Notes: generated from the letters alone by a model not told the origin. A DNA stretch of 64,000 nt from Henckelia pumila (GCF_033568475.1 NC_133123.1:132652930-132716929); one strand, 5' to 3'. Shown: positions 34,901-48,304, counted from the stretch's first letter. Made by a program: numbers and translations.

Positions 34901-37900
34901 AAACTTGAGTTTGTGTTTGTAGAAAATAGAAATCTTCAGCTAAGATGTACAATAATTAGCTGAGGGTTATAGCATCATTTTAAACTACATGCCCAGTTAC
35001 TATCAGCATATTTTATATGTATTATGCATAACATTAGACTCTGATAATTTAAAGAAAGTAAGTCTATCAATTGTTTTTCTGTTTGTGATCACCTTCCTGC
35101 ATTATCTACTCTTATTACACCGACTTAAAAATCATTTGCTTGACATTTCCACAATTAGGACTTCGCGCACCAGTCCTTACTATTTTTTTTCCTGATTTAT
35201 TTGAAGGTTTTCCAGTTTCTTTGTACGTATGCTTGCACAATCAGCATGTACTCATTCACATTAGAGGAGTTTGCACATGCCTTTCATGATAAGGTAATTT
35301 GATGTCACTGCAATATTCTATTTATTAGTATTTAACATGGTATGTTTAAGTCCACAGGTTATTCATTTTAACAGTTCTGGTTTTCTATGTACTCTCCTTC
35401 TGGTTTTCAGGATTCCTTGTTACTTGGGCAAGTACATTTGGCCCTTCTGAAGCTACTTTTGAAAGATGTTGATAGGGAGCTTGGTAGAGGATTTCTTTCT
35501 CATGCCAGCAAAAATTGCAAGTTTTTGCGGTTACTCCACTCGGTGAGTTGCGCTATGTTGAAGCATAGCAAACCCCTAGGGATTTTTGTGCGTATTCAGT
35601 TGTGCAAAATGTGTTTTCAAATTATTTGCTTGTTATGCTTATACATCCTACTTGAAGAAGTGGCTGAAGGATTCTACTCTATTAGATTAACAACTAAAAT
35701 CATAATTTGAGCAATGGTGTACGGATTAAAGATTCGGTGATTTCTGCTGTCAAAGCTAGTTAATTAATCTGACATGATTGTAATGTCGCTGTTGTAACCT
35801 TCCGTCCTTCACTTTTTGTCAGCTTGAACATCACACATCTGTTCTAGAGTTGTGGCAGAATTCATTAAACCTCCTTACATGGGCGGAAATACTTCGTCAG
35901 GTATTGGTTGCTGCTGGTTTTGGTCCGAAGCTCAGCATGGAACCTAAGGAAGCGAGCGACAAGGTTTTACTTATATTCTGGCGTGATCACACCTAACTTA
36001 TAATAATCGATTGCTACATTATTCTCTCTCCTATGCATATACATATGCCCTTTTCACTCTTGCATTTTGGACATGGAGCATCTGCATCATAACTTGTCAA
36101 CATTTACTTTAGCATATTGTTTTGTAAGAGATCATGTATCTTATGAACCTTTGTCTGCCTGAATATATTTTGTTTTATCTTAATCTTGGTTTTGCTCTGT
36201 AGGAAGTTAATCTAATGGAAAAGTACAGCTTAAGTCCCGGTACATTGAAGGGAGAACTATTCAATATCTTGTTGAACCAAGGAAACGGTGGGATGATGGT
36301 CTCAGAGTTGGCACAATCTTCATCTGTATGTTTGTATATAACCATGATAATTATAAGCAAACATTCATTTTCCTGTTGGATAGAGTGAAAAATATCAGAT
36401 AATTAGGTATTGTGGCTCTTAGTGGTACTGTCTGTTATTCTTTGCAGATTGTTGAGTTGAGCCTTGCGGATACATTAAACGATTTGGAAAACTTAATCAC
36501 CTTAACTCTGTCGGGTGACATGACATTGTTTGAAAAGATTTCCTCGTCTGGATATCGTTTGCGGATCAATGCTGCTGCGAAAGAATGTGAAGATTGCCCA
36601 TCTGGTTCTGAAGACTTTGGGAGCGTAGATGATATTTCTGAAGTCAGTATTGGACAAGACAATGAGAATGATTATGAGCATGGTTCTAGGGATTCCAGTC
36701 CATTTGAACTTGGGCAAAATGTTTATAGAAATCGATCTGAAATGTTGATAATGTACAATGAAATTGATGAGAGCTATCCAGGAGAAGTGTGGTTGTTAGG
36801 ACTCATGGAGGGTGAATATTCAGATTTAAACATTGACGAGAAGCTTAGTGCCTTATCCGCATTGATTGATCTACTTAGTGGTGGATCCACTGTCAGGATG
36901 GAGGTAATCCCTTGGATTGTTTTGCGTATCTTTTTCGATAAAGTTTATGCCTGTCCTTGTCAGTCAGTTGCTCCTCAGAGTTTTATATCTTGTTCGGTTG
37001 TTGTATTTTATTGTTGCATTTGCTTTGCTACTGCAGGTGTTAAAGGACTATCCATTCAAGTGTGTTAGTACGTGATTATTTGTACAAAATCCTTTAAGTC
37101 ACTCTAATCAGATCATGGCCTGACTTTTAAGGATTCACTGGATAGAAACTTATTATCTTATAAATTGATAATTAAAATAAGCTTGTTTTTGTTTATCTAT
37201 CTCTGTGATTAAATGATGGAAGCTGTCAAGTGATCAATCAACATGTTATCAAATGTCGCAACACAATCAAGAGGGAAAAGGCTTTATAGAAGGAACTTGT
37301 ACAATAAACACATTTTCTTCCTCGTCTGTGAATTGTTATACAATCATATAAATCATGTGGAGATGCGTAGAAGATAGCAAAACTGAGGAGAAAGCTTTTG
37401 GAGGAACTGGTGAGAAATATCCTTCAATTAATTAATACTCCCTCCGTCCCATATATAATGTCTTTTTTGGATTTTCACACAGATTAAGAAAAATGTATTG
37501 GAAAAGCAAATTTTATATAAATTTTCTATTTTATCCCTATTTAATGTATTAAAAAATGATTGCACAATTTTCAAAGTATAGTTAATAGGGGTATATTAGT
37601 AAAGAAGTATAAAAAAATATTACTAAATATGGTATATGACTATATATTTGGGACAAATAAAAAAGGAAACAGAGACAATATAATTGGGACGGAGGGAGTA
37701 TATTTTAAGGATAGGATGAGATTTTGAAGGTTGGTGGAAGCAACAATTATCCATGTTTAGTGTAGCCGCCTATGCGACACAACAATTGAACCATGTTGCT
37801 TGATAGTCGTCATTTAAATTATTTGAATGGTACGACTATCACTACCTCTTGCTTTTGGTACAACGACAGATGTAATCAACCACCGATATCAAAACCAAAG

Positions 37901-40900
37901 TCATATATCCTTATTGAACCCTGTAGCTACCTAGACATGACACTTGGTCTGATCTACCTTTTAAAATATTTAAATTATACTATTACCGTAAGCTACAACT
38001 AATGGTATGATGCCAAACAACTGATTCTATAATTGTACGTGTGAGCAACATTGAAATTTGAAATTCTTTGGTTTAAGTGCAACTAAAGGAGTTGACCATT
38101 ATGGTTGTAACTTTTGTAATGTACCAAGGAGGATAGAGATTGAAAGGTAATGGAGGTTGTGATTTTGAAATTTCAGCTAAAACCGCGAAGTTTCTTCGTC
38201 TGACCTAATGTCTTTCACACGCATGCTGACCAGGATTGAGTAAATTAATGATCAACTAAACTGCAAGAATATTAGGGTTTCAGTGAGGTTTTGCAGTTCT
38301 TGTGATCGCAATGTTTAGTTTTTTGGTAAAACACGGTAAAAAGACACGACTCCTGTTTACAAAATAAATTATATGATCTATAAAAAGTGTTAGCGAATTA
38401 TTTCTCGGTCCACTGCATTAAATAAATTATTGGTAGATTCACATCTTAGGTTTCACCGAACCAGAAGCTAAGTCTTTTTTTCTAGATCAAGAGTTTGGAG
38501 AAACTTTGCTGGAATAATTCCACGTTTCTTGACCAAATGGACTGGATGCTGCTCAATGTTTCTGTTAAAGGGGACTGGTCATGAAACTTTGCAGCATGTA
38601 TCATTTTTTACGTGCTCTTTAACTTCTAACAAAAGTTGAATGGTTTTCGTCCATTTTTCTATTTAAATTAAATTGAGATGAATTGGTGTTATTATATCTT
38701 TTGGATGTTAAATTTATCGTGCATTGTATAATATCGTTGAGCTTTTAAATTGTTTCATCACCTTATTGTTTTGGTGTCTCTTGTTTAGCGAGGAAATATG
38801 CTGCTCAAGATTAAAAAAGTTGAAGTGCCTTTTTGTCATCTGTATTACCTTTTCATCGTTTGTTACACTTTTCATACAGGATCCTCTGGCATCCATCACA
38901 GAATGTTCTCAAAATATCAATATTTATGGTTCTGGAGCAAAAATAAAGAGATCAACCACGAAGCAATGTAATTTGCCACTAATAGGAAGTTGTGGGCAAA
39001 CACTTGGTAACCTTGGTACTGGTACATCAGAGCAACCTACTGATTCTTTGGTTACCATGTCAAAAATTAGTGATGAAGAAAAGTGTGAAAACATGAAAAC
39101 GATTGCGGAGGAATTCGAAATAGATGACTATATACATCCTATGCAGTCTATCTTTCTCGGTTCTGATCGTAGGTACAATAGATACTGGGTGTTCTTGGGG
39201 CCTTGTGATGAAACAGATCCTGGACACAGGAGGATTTACTTTGAATCTTCTGAGGATGGCCACTGGGAGGTGATTGATACGCGAGAGGTGAACTTTGCTG
39301 CTTTCTCTCCTTAAATAGATTATAACACAAATATTTTTCGTGACTGGGTTTAATTGCTTCTCTTCTTGTTTGTCATCTGATTTCAGTCTCTGTGCACTTT
39401 GATGTCGACTTTGAACCGTAGAGGTGCCAGGGAGGCCCAGCTTCTGGCATCTTTGGAGAAACGAGAAGCATTTCTTTTCCCAGAAATGTCTAATACGCAT
39501 AATGATGTTGAAAACGGGAAGCTTGTCCCATTTGATCAATCTGAAATTAATACTTCCAGGGAGTCTAGTTCCTCACCAGTGTCTGACGTAGACAACCATT
39601 TAAACTTGAATGAAATCTCAAACAATCCTTCTTCTACTGGCACAGCACTAGTTGAAGATGGGTTGCAAGGGGGACAGACTCAGATATCAGGTCATTCATT
39701 AGCTTTTGATGTATATCTGTGGAAGTCATTTTACCATAAACTCAAAACTGTTAAAAATACGAAGAAGGCATATCTTGATTCACTCAGAAGATGTGATCAA
39801 TGCCATGACTTATACTGGCGAGATGAAAAGCATTGTAGAATTTGCCATACAACATTTGAGCTTGATTTTGATCTAGAAGAGAGATATGCAATCCATTATG
39901 CAGTATGCCAAGCCAATAGTGATGCTAGTAAATGCCGACGACCAAGGGTTCTATCTTCCCGATTGCAGGCGCTCAAAGCTGCAATCTATGCAATTGAGGT
40001 AGGCTTTCTTCAAGCTTAACATTTTATTTTATATTAAGGATGCACATGAATAAAACACAATCAAAGATCTTAAACTTTTATTGGCATGAGCCTGCTTCTT
40101 GGACACACCTTAGCAGTTTGTGGATTACATGCAACTAAATTTCACCATGTATATTCGAGATTACGGCTTTGTGCTCGCACACTTTTCAATGACTCACACA
40201 CTTCTCAATGACTCGAGTGTATACCCAAGATGTTTTCTAGAAAGGCAACTGTAGTCAACCCAACTGTTTTATATGAAGATCCATTCTAAACATTTAGATG
40301 CACCTATTTTTCAGTTTTTGTCTTGCTCTTCCCATTAACTTGTTTAAAACAAACTTCTGTCCCTATCAGTTCACTTCTTTCATTATTTGCTCTTCCCATT
40401 CCCTTAAACTATGTAATACGTTTAGTTGGAAGCATTTATTAGTTTCTTGCCGCTTGATTTTGTGTTCATATGAGATGAGCAAACCAAATGTTTGGACAAA
40501 ATTTTATACATAGTTTAAGCATGTAATGACTTTGCAGTTAATTGTACCTGAAGATGCCTTGTTTGGCTCTTGGAAGAGATCTGCTCACAATCTTTGGGTC
40601 AATAGGTTACGACGAGCCTCAACTTTAGCTGAATTTTTGCAGGTGGTTAATAATGCATCCGATACTTTTTCTCTAACAGATATTTACTTTCAGAATACTA
40701 TAATTATAAAATTCTTCTACTTTACAATGTTTCAGGTTCTAGCTGATTTTGTTGCTGCTATCAAAGAAGATTGGTTTTATCAAAATAGTAATACTTCTGG
40801 TTCATATTGCAGCCAAGACTACTTATTTTCAGACTTTTCAACCGTGCCACATACATATTCAGCAGTTGCGTTATGGATAGTGAAATTGGATTTATTGGTT

Positions 40901-40960
40901 GCCTCTCATATGGAGAGCTGTAAATATCAAAATAAATCTAAAAGCTGCAGGTTGACTTGA
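31978..40960 (+). CDS. RLT3-like DDT/WSD-domain chromatin protein
   Basis: Fifteen exons with matching phases give 1094 residues: 31978-32239, 33143-33198, 33295-33597, 33750-33806, 33909-34125, 34285-34385, 35207-35293, 35411-35542, 35823-35963, 36203-36325, 36448-36903, 38880-39287, 39387-39998, 40538-40642, 40736-40960. RLT proteins are nuclear partners of plant ISWI remodellers. In order: a basic N-terminus with IFRKDGPTLGAQFDSLP (68-84); three HGxGKGxM-type repeats before MTVWRVTNP (about 120-175); DDEELELQELQAGPNPL; a DDT domain (about 315-390); WAEILRQVLVAAGFG; HARE-HTH (about 457-535); GEVWLLGLMEGEYSDL (WHIM-type); WSD-type IFLGSDRRYNRYWVFLGPC; a CDQCHDLYW...HCRICHTTF zinc-like block. 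No homeodomain is visible, unlike RLT1 and RLT2. The donor of exon 3 (GTG|GTTTGC) is weak but phase-consistent. The RLT3 assignment is by domain order. Confidence 0.9.
37438..37698. mobile_element. Stowaway MITE in an RLT3-like intron
   Basis: 261 bp with terminal inverted repeats CTCCCTCCGTCCCA (left) and TGGGACGGAGGGAG (right), flanked by TA dinucleotides (37436-37437 and 37699-37700). This is the diagnostic Stowaway (Tc1/mariner) signature. It has no coding capacity and lies inside the 36904-38879 intron. Confidence 0.95.
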
Positions 40961-41849
40961 AGGTACACATTTCACCATTCTGAGTTTTGTTTCAACGATG
41001 CTTCATTCTTTTTCGGTTGTATCTCAATAATTCTAGGGTTCTAGTGTTAATCCAACATTCATTTGATTGAAACACGTGGCACTATATTCTGTTTTCGATC
41101 TTGTCTGCCATTTCCATGTGTAACGTGCACACTGATTTGGAGGCTGGAGCATGGGTGGTTGAATGGCGTGGGAGGGGACATTCTAGTTTATTTGAGTCGT
41201 TGGTTACTGACCAATGCTATTACAGAATCCTTTTACGTTTTGCTTATGTTAAATAAGGTTTTATTTCTATCGAATACAACTTAAAGTGCAATCAATTTAT
41301 TCCCTAGTTTGGTTATTCTTTCTTTGGTAAATGACCTTTCACACTCTCCATCTTAATTTCAATGATTGTCCGTAAGGCTGTAACGATTTGCTTTAGGATG
41401 ATCCTCCTGCTATGAAATAGTCATAATAGAGTTGCTCTTGCTCTCGAGTCCTCGACCATCCCCTAGGCCCTATCTACTCAGACCGATTAATTTTTAGTTC
41501 TTCATAATTATTTCGCCTACCAATTCTTCCTTTAGTTGTCATAAATAAACAAGTTATTGTTGAAATAATTGTGACAAGATGTGAGAACATTAATGCCATG
41601 GTTGGAAAATACACTTCATTTACTTTTACTTTGTATTATTGTATATATAATGATTAAAAAAATCTACAAAACCAATAGTTGCTCTTTTGATTTTGTGTTC
41701 AGTTACTTCATAAAAACTAGCGCCTTTTTGCACGTGTTGTGTACTTGTACAATCGATTTTTTTATCATTAATTTTTAATTAAGTCAATCGTTTTTTTATT
41801 AGTGTTTTACTGTTTTTAGTTCAGTCAATTTTGGTAAAAAACTTATCAA
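40961..41849. other. 3' flank of the RLT3-like gene
   Basis: Probably the 3' UTR and downstream DNA. A possible extra donor follows the stop region near 40970. Nothing else is recognised. Confidence 0.45.
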
Positions 41850-41869
41850 TTATACTTCGTATCAGTATA

Positions 41870-42056
41870 AAGAAGAGCTTAGAATTTAGAAATTGTTCGA
41901 TTTCGATTTCGGATATTTTGAGGGATTGGAAGTTTTTAAGTTGTTGATGTGATGGGGCTTTTGTTTACCCTTTTGTCTGCGACGGATTTGTTGCCAGCCT
42001 TTTGTAATTATTAACTTTTTATATTAATATATCTTCGTTTCTTATTAAAAAAAAAG
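41870..42056 (+). mobile_element. 5'-truncated LINE 3' end with 20-bp TSD
   Basis: A 187-bp insert ending in TCTTATTAAAAAAAAA is flanked by 20-bp direct repeats at 41850-41869 and 42057-42076 that differ at one position (C/T within a CpG). The long TSD plus A tail is the hallmark of LINE-machinery insertion. The body is non-coding LINE-like 3' UTR. Confidence 0.82.
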
Positions 42057-42076
42057 TTATACTTTGTATCAGTATA

Positions 42077-43564
42077 TCACATTATCAATTAGTAAATTGA
42101 ATAATAAATATTTTAATCAAAAGTGCGAATTCCATTGGCCTATGTAAACTCCCACGTGGCCCTGTATTTTCCAAACAAAAAAACAAAACAAAAAAGTGGA
42201 AGGCAGAGAAAAAAGTGAAGGGCAAAGTTGTGCCTGCATTAAAGACCACACCAAACACACCAAATTTTGTCGGTCTCTTATGCTATGCCTGAGTATACAA
42301 GTTATAGATATTCAAATCTCAAAATGGATTTAGACCTTTGGTGGTATTCATTTGAAATGTTTAGATGTTTATCATGCAGTGTTTAGCATTTCAGTAGGGG
42401 TATTGAGTAGAAAATGCAGCAGTTGTACAACTCGAAAATGCTTTGTAGAATAGGTTTTCAGTTTTCATTTTTCTTATCTCAAGTTTTTTCAGAATTTTGG
42501 GGGACTTTCAGTTTTGCGAGTTAGTGTTAAACTATTGTTTTCCATGATTTGTTGTGATTCCCGTGATTGATGCTTCATGATAATTGCTTTTGATTGTTTA
42601 AAAAGCATAGATAACAAAAGAGTGTGATCAATAATAATATGTTTAAGAGGTGATTCAACTTCTGGAACTACGTGGTTTGAACTGTTGTCATTTTCTCTGA
42701 TATCCCTTCGGTCCACTCTTATTTGCCGCTTCAAGCACCACCATCAGACATCGTGTGGTTTCTTGTGTTCGTGCATCAGTAATGGATATAAATAATTCAA
42801 ATTATTTGTTGGTCGCAGTGCACGGAGGGTCTTTCACATCAGGTACCTTACTAACTATATGGACTTTTCTCGTTGGCCATGAAGAGGACACTGGAATATG
42901 GAAGTGAATGGCCTTTATGACTGATGTTTCGGCGTATCTGTGTCGATCATATTCCAAATTCATCATTGCCATGATCGAGGAGTTCAATTGATGCAGCATT
43001 GATATGATATGCTCAGGTCCGAGAGTTCTGGTGTTTGCCCCAACTTAATTTGGTTAGTTCTGTCACATGTACAGCATCGGTCGGGACCCCTACATGTTTT
43101 TTGCCTTGTAGTTCACATATTGTGATAGAATGGATGCTGGATCTCACTTTTTAAAGATCAAACAAAAAATTTTGTGGTGCAATTTGTTTTCTTGATGGTT
43201 CTCAAACATTTAAAAACGAATAGCCCAGGACTTTAATAATAAATAAATGTATCATCCCCTTTCTCGTCTTTGCCTCGTGTATTTTTGGAGTACAAATTTA
43301 TAGTTGATCTTTTCATCCTCAGTTTGCAACGTGGAAATTTCTAGCAACATCCCTTCTCTAAGATGTTAAATTTCGATGACTTTTGTAATTCTAAATTAAT
43401 GCGAAATTTGTAGATAAATTAAGGTAGGCACAAAACACAAGACTATCAATGAGTTGATCTTTGTCTGACGAAGCACCAGCTGCATGTAGCTCAAGTCAAG
43501 TAAATACTGGAACATTATAAATTTTTAAAATACAAAATGATATCACAAATTTCATATTAAATAA
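42077..43564. other. Stretch without recognised genes
   Basis: Short ORFs on the minus strand (42489-42734, 42802-42999) match nothing I recognise. There is no repeat structure and no splice-supported exon chain. Confidence 0.4.
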
Positions 43565-43870
43565 AATTAGACTTGGATTTAACTCACCTCAAAAGCTTGC
43601 TCAAGAGGTGAGGATTGCCCATCTAAAGCGTGGAGATATTAACGGGTGATCTAAATGCCCAGGAATGAACATCTGGAGCTTGGCCTAATTATAGGCAGCC
43701 CAACACACGGAGGACCTGGGCTCTGATATCATATTAGAAATTAGACTTGGACCTAACTCACCTCAAAAGCTAGCTCAAGAGGTAAGGATTGCCTTTGTCT
43801 ATATTAAGGGCTCTCAGTACTCTATCGGTACTCTATCCTACCGATGTGGGACAATATTTCAACAAATAAT
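43565..43870. repeat. Dispersed repeat with internal tandem copy
   Basis: The phrase TTAGACTTGGA(T/C)(C/T)TAACTCACC, followed by CAAAAGCT(T/A)GCTCAAGAGGT, occurs at about 43568-43610 and again at about 43741-43783, with an intervening CTCTGATATCATATTAGAAA. Similar phrases are widespread in plant intergenic DNA. No coding content. Confidence 0.55.
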
Positions 43871-44165
43871 GTCAAATAATTAATTTTGTGGGATAGATCT
43901 CCCGACTCATCAATCTCATTCGTCAGCATCAGCTCACAGCTCTGCTCTGCAAAGCTGCTTTCGAGGTTGAGAATTTTGAGGCACCGTCACAAGTCTGCTA
44001 AGGGCATCTAGAACAAGGGATACTTGGTGGGACATTTCTTGCTTAGGTGTAATGTCCGGACATAAATATTTTTTTTAAGGGAAACATTTCTTGCTTTGTG
44101 TCCTCACATCGATTTTGTACATGCTGCCATAAGATAGTATTCTATGAGCAGCTTATTTCTTCGTG

Positions 44166-44215
44166 ATTGGTTCAAATCAGTGGGTCCCACGTGAAGTGCA
44201 TTGATTTGGACCAAT
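44166..44215. repeat. 50-bp hairpin repeat, copy 1
   Basis: Starts ATTGGTTCAAATCAGTGGGT and ends GATTTGGACCAAT, forming an imperfect palindrome. A 50-bp relative lies at 49043-49092, and similarity continues on the 3' side (CAAAATCCG(C/T)CACGC). Confidence 0.7.
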
Positions 44216-46976
44216 CAAAATCCGCCACGCAATCCACAGGGTACCGGGTAGTCCCGGACATCATACCCAATAATTTTTTTTAAAAAAAATTGATTCAGGC
44301 TGTACGCCTAGCATGCGCACGTGAGAAGCTTCCGTGGGTGGACATCTCACCTAAAGTTTTTAATTTTTTTTTATTATTTACTTTTATGAATTTGGTCGTT
44401 GAATTGTACACGTTTGTACAACTGCTAAATTAGTCATAAATTTTTTTTGAAAAAAAATTTAAATTTAATCAAAAAATTATAAATTGAATTAATTAAAGTA
44501 AAAAAATAAATAAAATAACAATTTTAAATAATTTGAACTGTGAGATATATAGACGATGTGAAAATGATAAAATGACAATATGTCTCATAAATATTTGATT
44601 GGTAAATATTTGATTGTGAGATGTGAGATATCAGATATTGAAGTATATTTAAAAGATGATGTTCAATGTTGGGCTCACGAATTGTTGGGAGAAATGTCCC
44701 AACTTCCAAATTGTTGATGTCCTAAGAAGACGAATGAGTGACACGTATTTGCAATTTAGGATGTACCATGGAATGACCTTCAAATTTCAACGGTAAAAAT
44801 TTGAATGTAAGACAGATTGTTTAATGAACAAATTAGCCTCTAGAAAAAATAAGATCACAAAGACCTGGAGGAAGATACACCCATTAGTCTGTCTTTTTGT
44901 CCGGTGCATCTCAATGAGGAGCCTTTGGCTTTGTTTTGTACTTTTCAATTTAATTCGGAGCTTTACTAAATCTTGAATGAAGAGACCTCCAGCCTCATGG
45001 ATAATGCAAATCTAGTCTATTTCTCTTTTAAAAAAATGGCATATACAACTCCTTGTGGTTAAACCCCAATTTTCCCCCACTTGGAGTAGGAAATCATTCC
45101 GTATGGAAAACCACTTTGTGGCTTTATTGTTCTTATACAGAAAGTCTAATGCAAAAACTAAAGCTAGAATGGCCCAGCTGGATATTGAAAATGTTCGAAG
45201 CATAGGCACGATTCTTAACAAATCCATGATGACTCTAACCTCTCCACCACATTTCCAACATAACTCATAATTCTGAATTTCTCAAGGATCAGATAGACAC
45301 AAGTGTATGCATTGTACTTGTCCAATAGAAGCTTGTTAACTGATTTCAAATTGCATTAGTTTTATACAGATTGGAATCGAAATTCACTTGACTTTGTCCA
45401 CGAGCAAATAGAGAATTCGAAATCATTGTATTTGAAAGTCATATGAAATCTATCCATCCAAACATAATCCCGTAAAATTAGAACTTTGTGTATATGATTA
45501 TCTGAACCAAATTCTCAACTCCAACGTCCCAAAGAACTTCAAACATACTCAAGAGAGAAGTAAAACTATAAACATTCAATCTACTACAAATGTGTGAATT
45601 TAAGATTTGATATATTGTTTCATTGTAAAAAATAACACAATTGATTTCAAATCCATCTCTCCATCTGCACCATCAGGTAAACCACACCTCATGGACAATA
45701 GACCAAGATACTGACGATATTTCGACCACTTGAATCAATTCAACCATCTAACAAGATGCTGCAACCAGTATTGTCCCACGTTTTTTTCATTTCCTAAACA
45801 TATAGTTGACACCTAACGCATAGTTATGAAATTCCACAATGCATTTCTTCAGGTCGACGTTCAGTGAAGCTCAATCGTCACTCCTTGACACGAAAAATGC
45901 AAGCACCCAACCAAACATACGCCTTAGACATGAATCCCCAAGCTTGAGAGCAATATGTATCAAGTCGACTTTCAAAGTAAGTATAATAAATAAAAAGGAA
46001 ATGCAAAATAACTGCAATTGATGTGAACTAATATATTGATGATTATTTGACTATCAGTCATTGAATATGTTGTACAGTAAATGATGTAATGGAAATTTCA
46101 TAAAATACTTAGATGTTGGCACATAAATTTAAGTAAAACATGTGCCTCACATTAGACCTTGCACTTGATATACCTTCACATATCAATTCCTATGTGTTTC
46201 TAATAACCATGGCATAGTAGCATTCCGTTAGACCTTGTGAAGTTCATTTGATCGAAGCCAAAAAACTAGGGAATTGCATGCAATCTAAGGAAAGAACAAT
46301 CATGAGATTTGAGGAAAGCTATGGCTCTACGAAATTCCAGTACCATCAACAATTTTCAATGAGTGGATAAACAAAATGGATAGTTCAAGTCATGCTATGC
46401 GATGACATGAAGCCTTATTTTCCCCATTTGTAGCTATCTATTCAAGGTAAATATGACTAATTTCCGGGAACCTTTTAATGCACATATATTTTAATGCAGC
46501 CAAGATATTAAACCATACAGATACCAAGATTCCCTTCCTCTCCCAATATAATATTCATCTTTTTTACAACCTTTTTCTAAGTGTTATTAGAAATTTAAAT
46601 GGCAACCTATCCGGGATTTGAAAATTTTTATGTATTTTTCCCATCAATTTGTCAAAAAATATATCTTCACAATCAGCAAAGGATCTTCAACAGGACAGTC
46701 AATTTATATCTTCTTTTTCGATTGCTCATAACAACGCAAATGAAAACACATGCACAAATTGTCATTTTTCTTTTGGATCACTGCTTTGCCTAATTTAGAA
46801 ATTTAGAACCATTTTCGTTTTTACTCTAATTTTACCAAAAAAGAAATGGGAATTTACAGCAAACCATATGATATTGAGATAGGCATGTAATTAATATATG
46901 TCGATCAGAAATAGGTACTTCAGAATCAAATGCATTGTAGAGTTAAAAAAAGTAAATAGCTGTGAAAAACTACCTC
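44216..46976. other. Stretch without recognised genes
   Basis: AT-rich, with short ORFs only (for example 45012-45227 minus, 46599-46793 plus) that lack recognisable motifs or splice context. Confidence 0.4.
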
Positions 46977-47259
46977 TTCAAAATGAAAGCCACCGAAAAT
47001 TAGCGCAGACACCCACTTCGCGATTTTCTGCAAGTAGGGCGTACTAAGCCGGGCAGGGGAAAATCCCATTAGATAAAAAATTTGAAATTTTATGTGTAAT
47101 TTTTCAAAAAATCATTATGATCTTTAAACTTCCTTCTGTCGATCACATCCATCACCAAATTCCGAACGACGCAAACGGCGGCCGGCTGAAAATCAGCCAT
47201 AATCGAACCCATCGAGAAAACTAGATCCGGGCAAATCATTTGCTTCTTCGGGGAACCAT
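46977..47259 (-). pseudogene. Two exon-like fragments of an unrecognised gene
   Basis: On the minus strand a CTGCAG acceptor at 47260 opens a frame at 47257-47093 of about 55 codons (with PKKQMICPDLVFSMGSIMADF, then VRNLVMDVIDRRKFKDHNDF) ending in TAA at 47090-47092. Further on, a second piece flanked by TTGCAG and GTAGTT (about 46977-47030) reads KIAKWVSALIFGGFHFEE. The codon use and splice-like borders look real, but no gene is recognised and no other exons were found. It is either a relict or part of a gene with small exons I could not chain. Confidence 0.35.
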
Positions 47260-47799
47260 CTGCAGCAAAACACAGAAAACAATAACTAAATTAAATACAT
47301 CAAATCGAATTTATACATCGCCATCAAAAAGAGAACTTGTGCTGTTAAATAAATAAATTAATTCGACATACCTTTGGGTTGGGCTTCAATAATTTAACAG
47401 CGAGCCCAATTCTCATTTTGGCCCAAGTTTATTATTTCTCTTTCTGTATATCCAACATTTTTAGAATAAAAATTTCTCAAATGTTTTAGAAATGTGAAAA
47501 TATAATACATGCAATACATTTGGATTAGGCTTTAATCAATATAAAAAATGGCCCACTTTAAAAATGCGTGCAATATAAAGTGCACGTGATGGAAATATGT
47601 TTTAAAAATAATATGTAAAATTTATTTCAGAAAAATTTCGAAAAAATATCTTGGTGAATGTAATTATAACATAAAAAACTATATATAAAAATGGTCAAGG
47701 AACATTTTTTTTATAAGTTACCCAAACAATGGTAAATTGAGTGTATGAATTGTTTCAATTCTTTTTAACCTTTACTCCAAAATTCCTTTATCCAAATAA
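47260..47799. other. Non-coding AT-rich stretch
   Basis: No recognised gene on either strand. Confidence 0.4.
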
Positions 47800-47995
47800 G
47801 GCCCGTTTGGATTTGGTAGATATTTTTTAAAAAAAGCACTTTTTTAAGCTATAATTTTTGGCTTTTGAAAAAGCTCGAATTTTGAATTAAAAAAGTGCTT
47901 ATTTAAGCACTTTTCTGGTCAACCAAACACTTTATTAAATGAAAAGCACTTAAAAAAGTGCTTTTTTGGCCTGACTTTTGAAACCAAACGGGGCC
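47800..47995. mobile_element. Tourist-like (PIF/Harbinger) MITE
   Basis: 196 bp with ends GGCCCGTTTGGAT and AAACCAAACGGGGCC forming terminal inverted repeats, flanked by the 3-bp duplication TAA at 47797-47799 and 47996-47998, as expected for PIF/Harbinger MITEs. Inside, AAGCACTTTTTTAAG-type palindromes recur. A decayed relative is at 15412-15562. Confidence 0.85.
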
Positions 47996-48101
47996 TAAAT
48001 CGAGTGAAATTTTTAATTGATTTTGCAATAGCGCGCACTCCTCTGTTGATCTTTTTCTCTATTTTAATTTTAATAGATTTGAAATTAGAAGATTATTTTT
48101 T

Positions 48102-48304
48102 GGGCAATTTGCTCAAAAATCCCCAAATGCAAACATGTTTTGCTTTGGGGTCCCTAGTCATAAAATGTGGTACAAAACAATACAATATGTGGTACAAAAT
48201 CATACAAGATGTGGTACAAATTAACAAAAAATGTGGTACAAAAAAGTGGCTAGGGAGTGCAGAGCAAAACATGTTTGCATTGGAGATTTTTGAGCAATTT
48301 GCAC
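48102..48304. mobile_element. Mutator-type MITE with internal tandem repeat
   Basis: 203 bp bounded by a 9-bp direct repeat TTATTTTTT (48093-48101 and 48305-48313). The terminal inverted repeats are about 50 bp long and imperfect (left GGCAATTTGCTCAAAAATCC, AACATGTTTTGC, GGTCCCTAG; the right end is the complement with a few changes). Between them lie four tandem units with the core ATGTGGTACAAA (48173-48243). The ORF through it is a by-product. A 9-bp TSD and long TIRs are typical of Mutator-like elements. Confidence 0.8.

Noticed and set aside
45012-45227. Minus-strand ORF with a W-x-I-L stretch as a LINE zinc-binding/RT end
   Set aside because: Only a vague resemblance; no Cys/His cluster and no adjacent LINE sequence.
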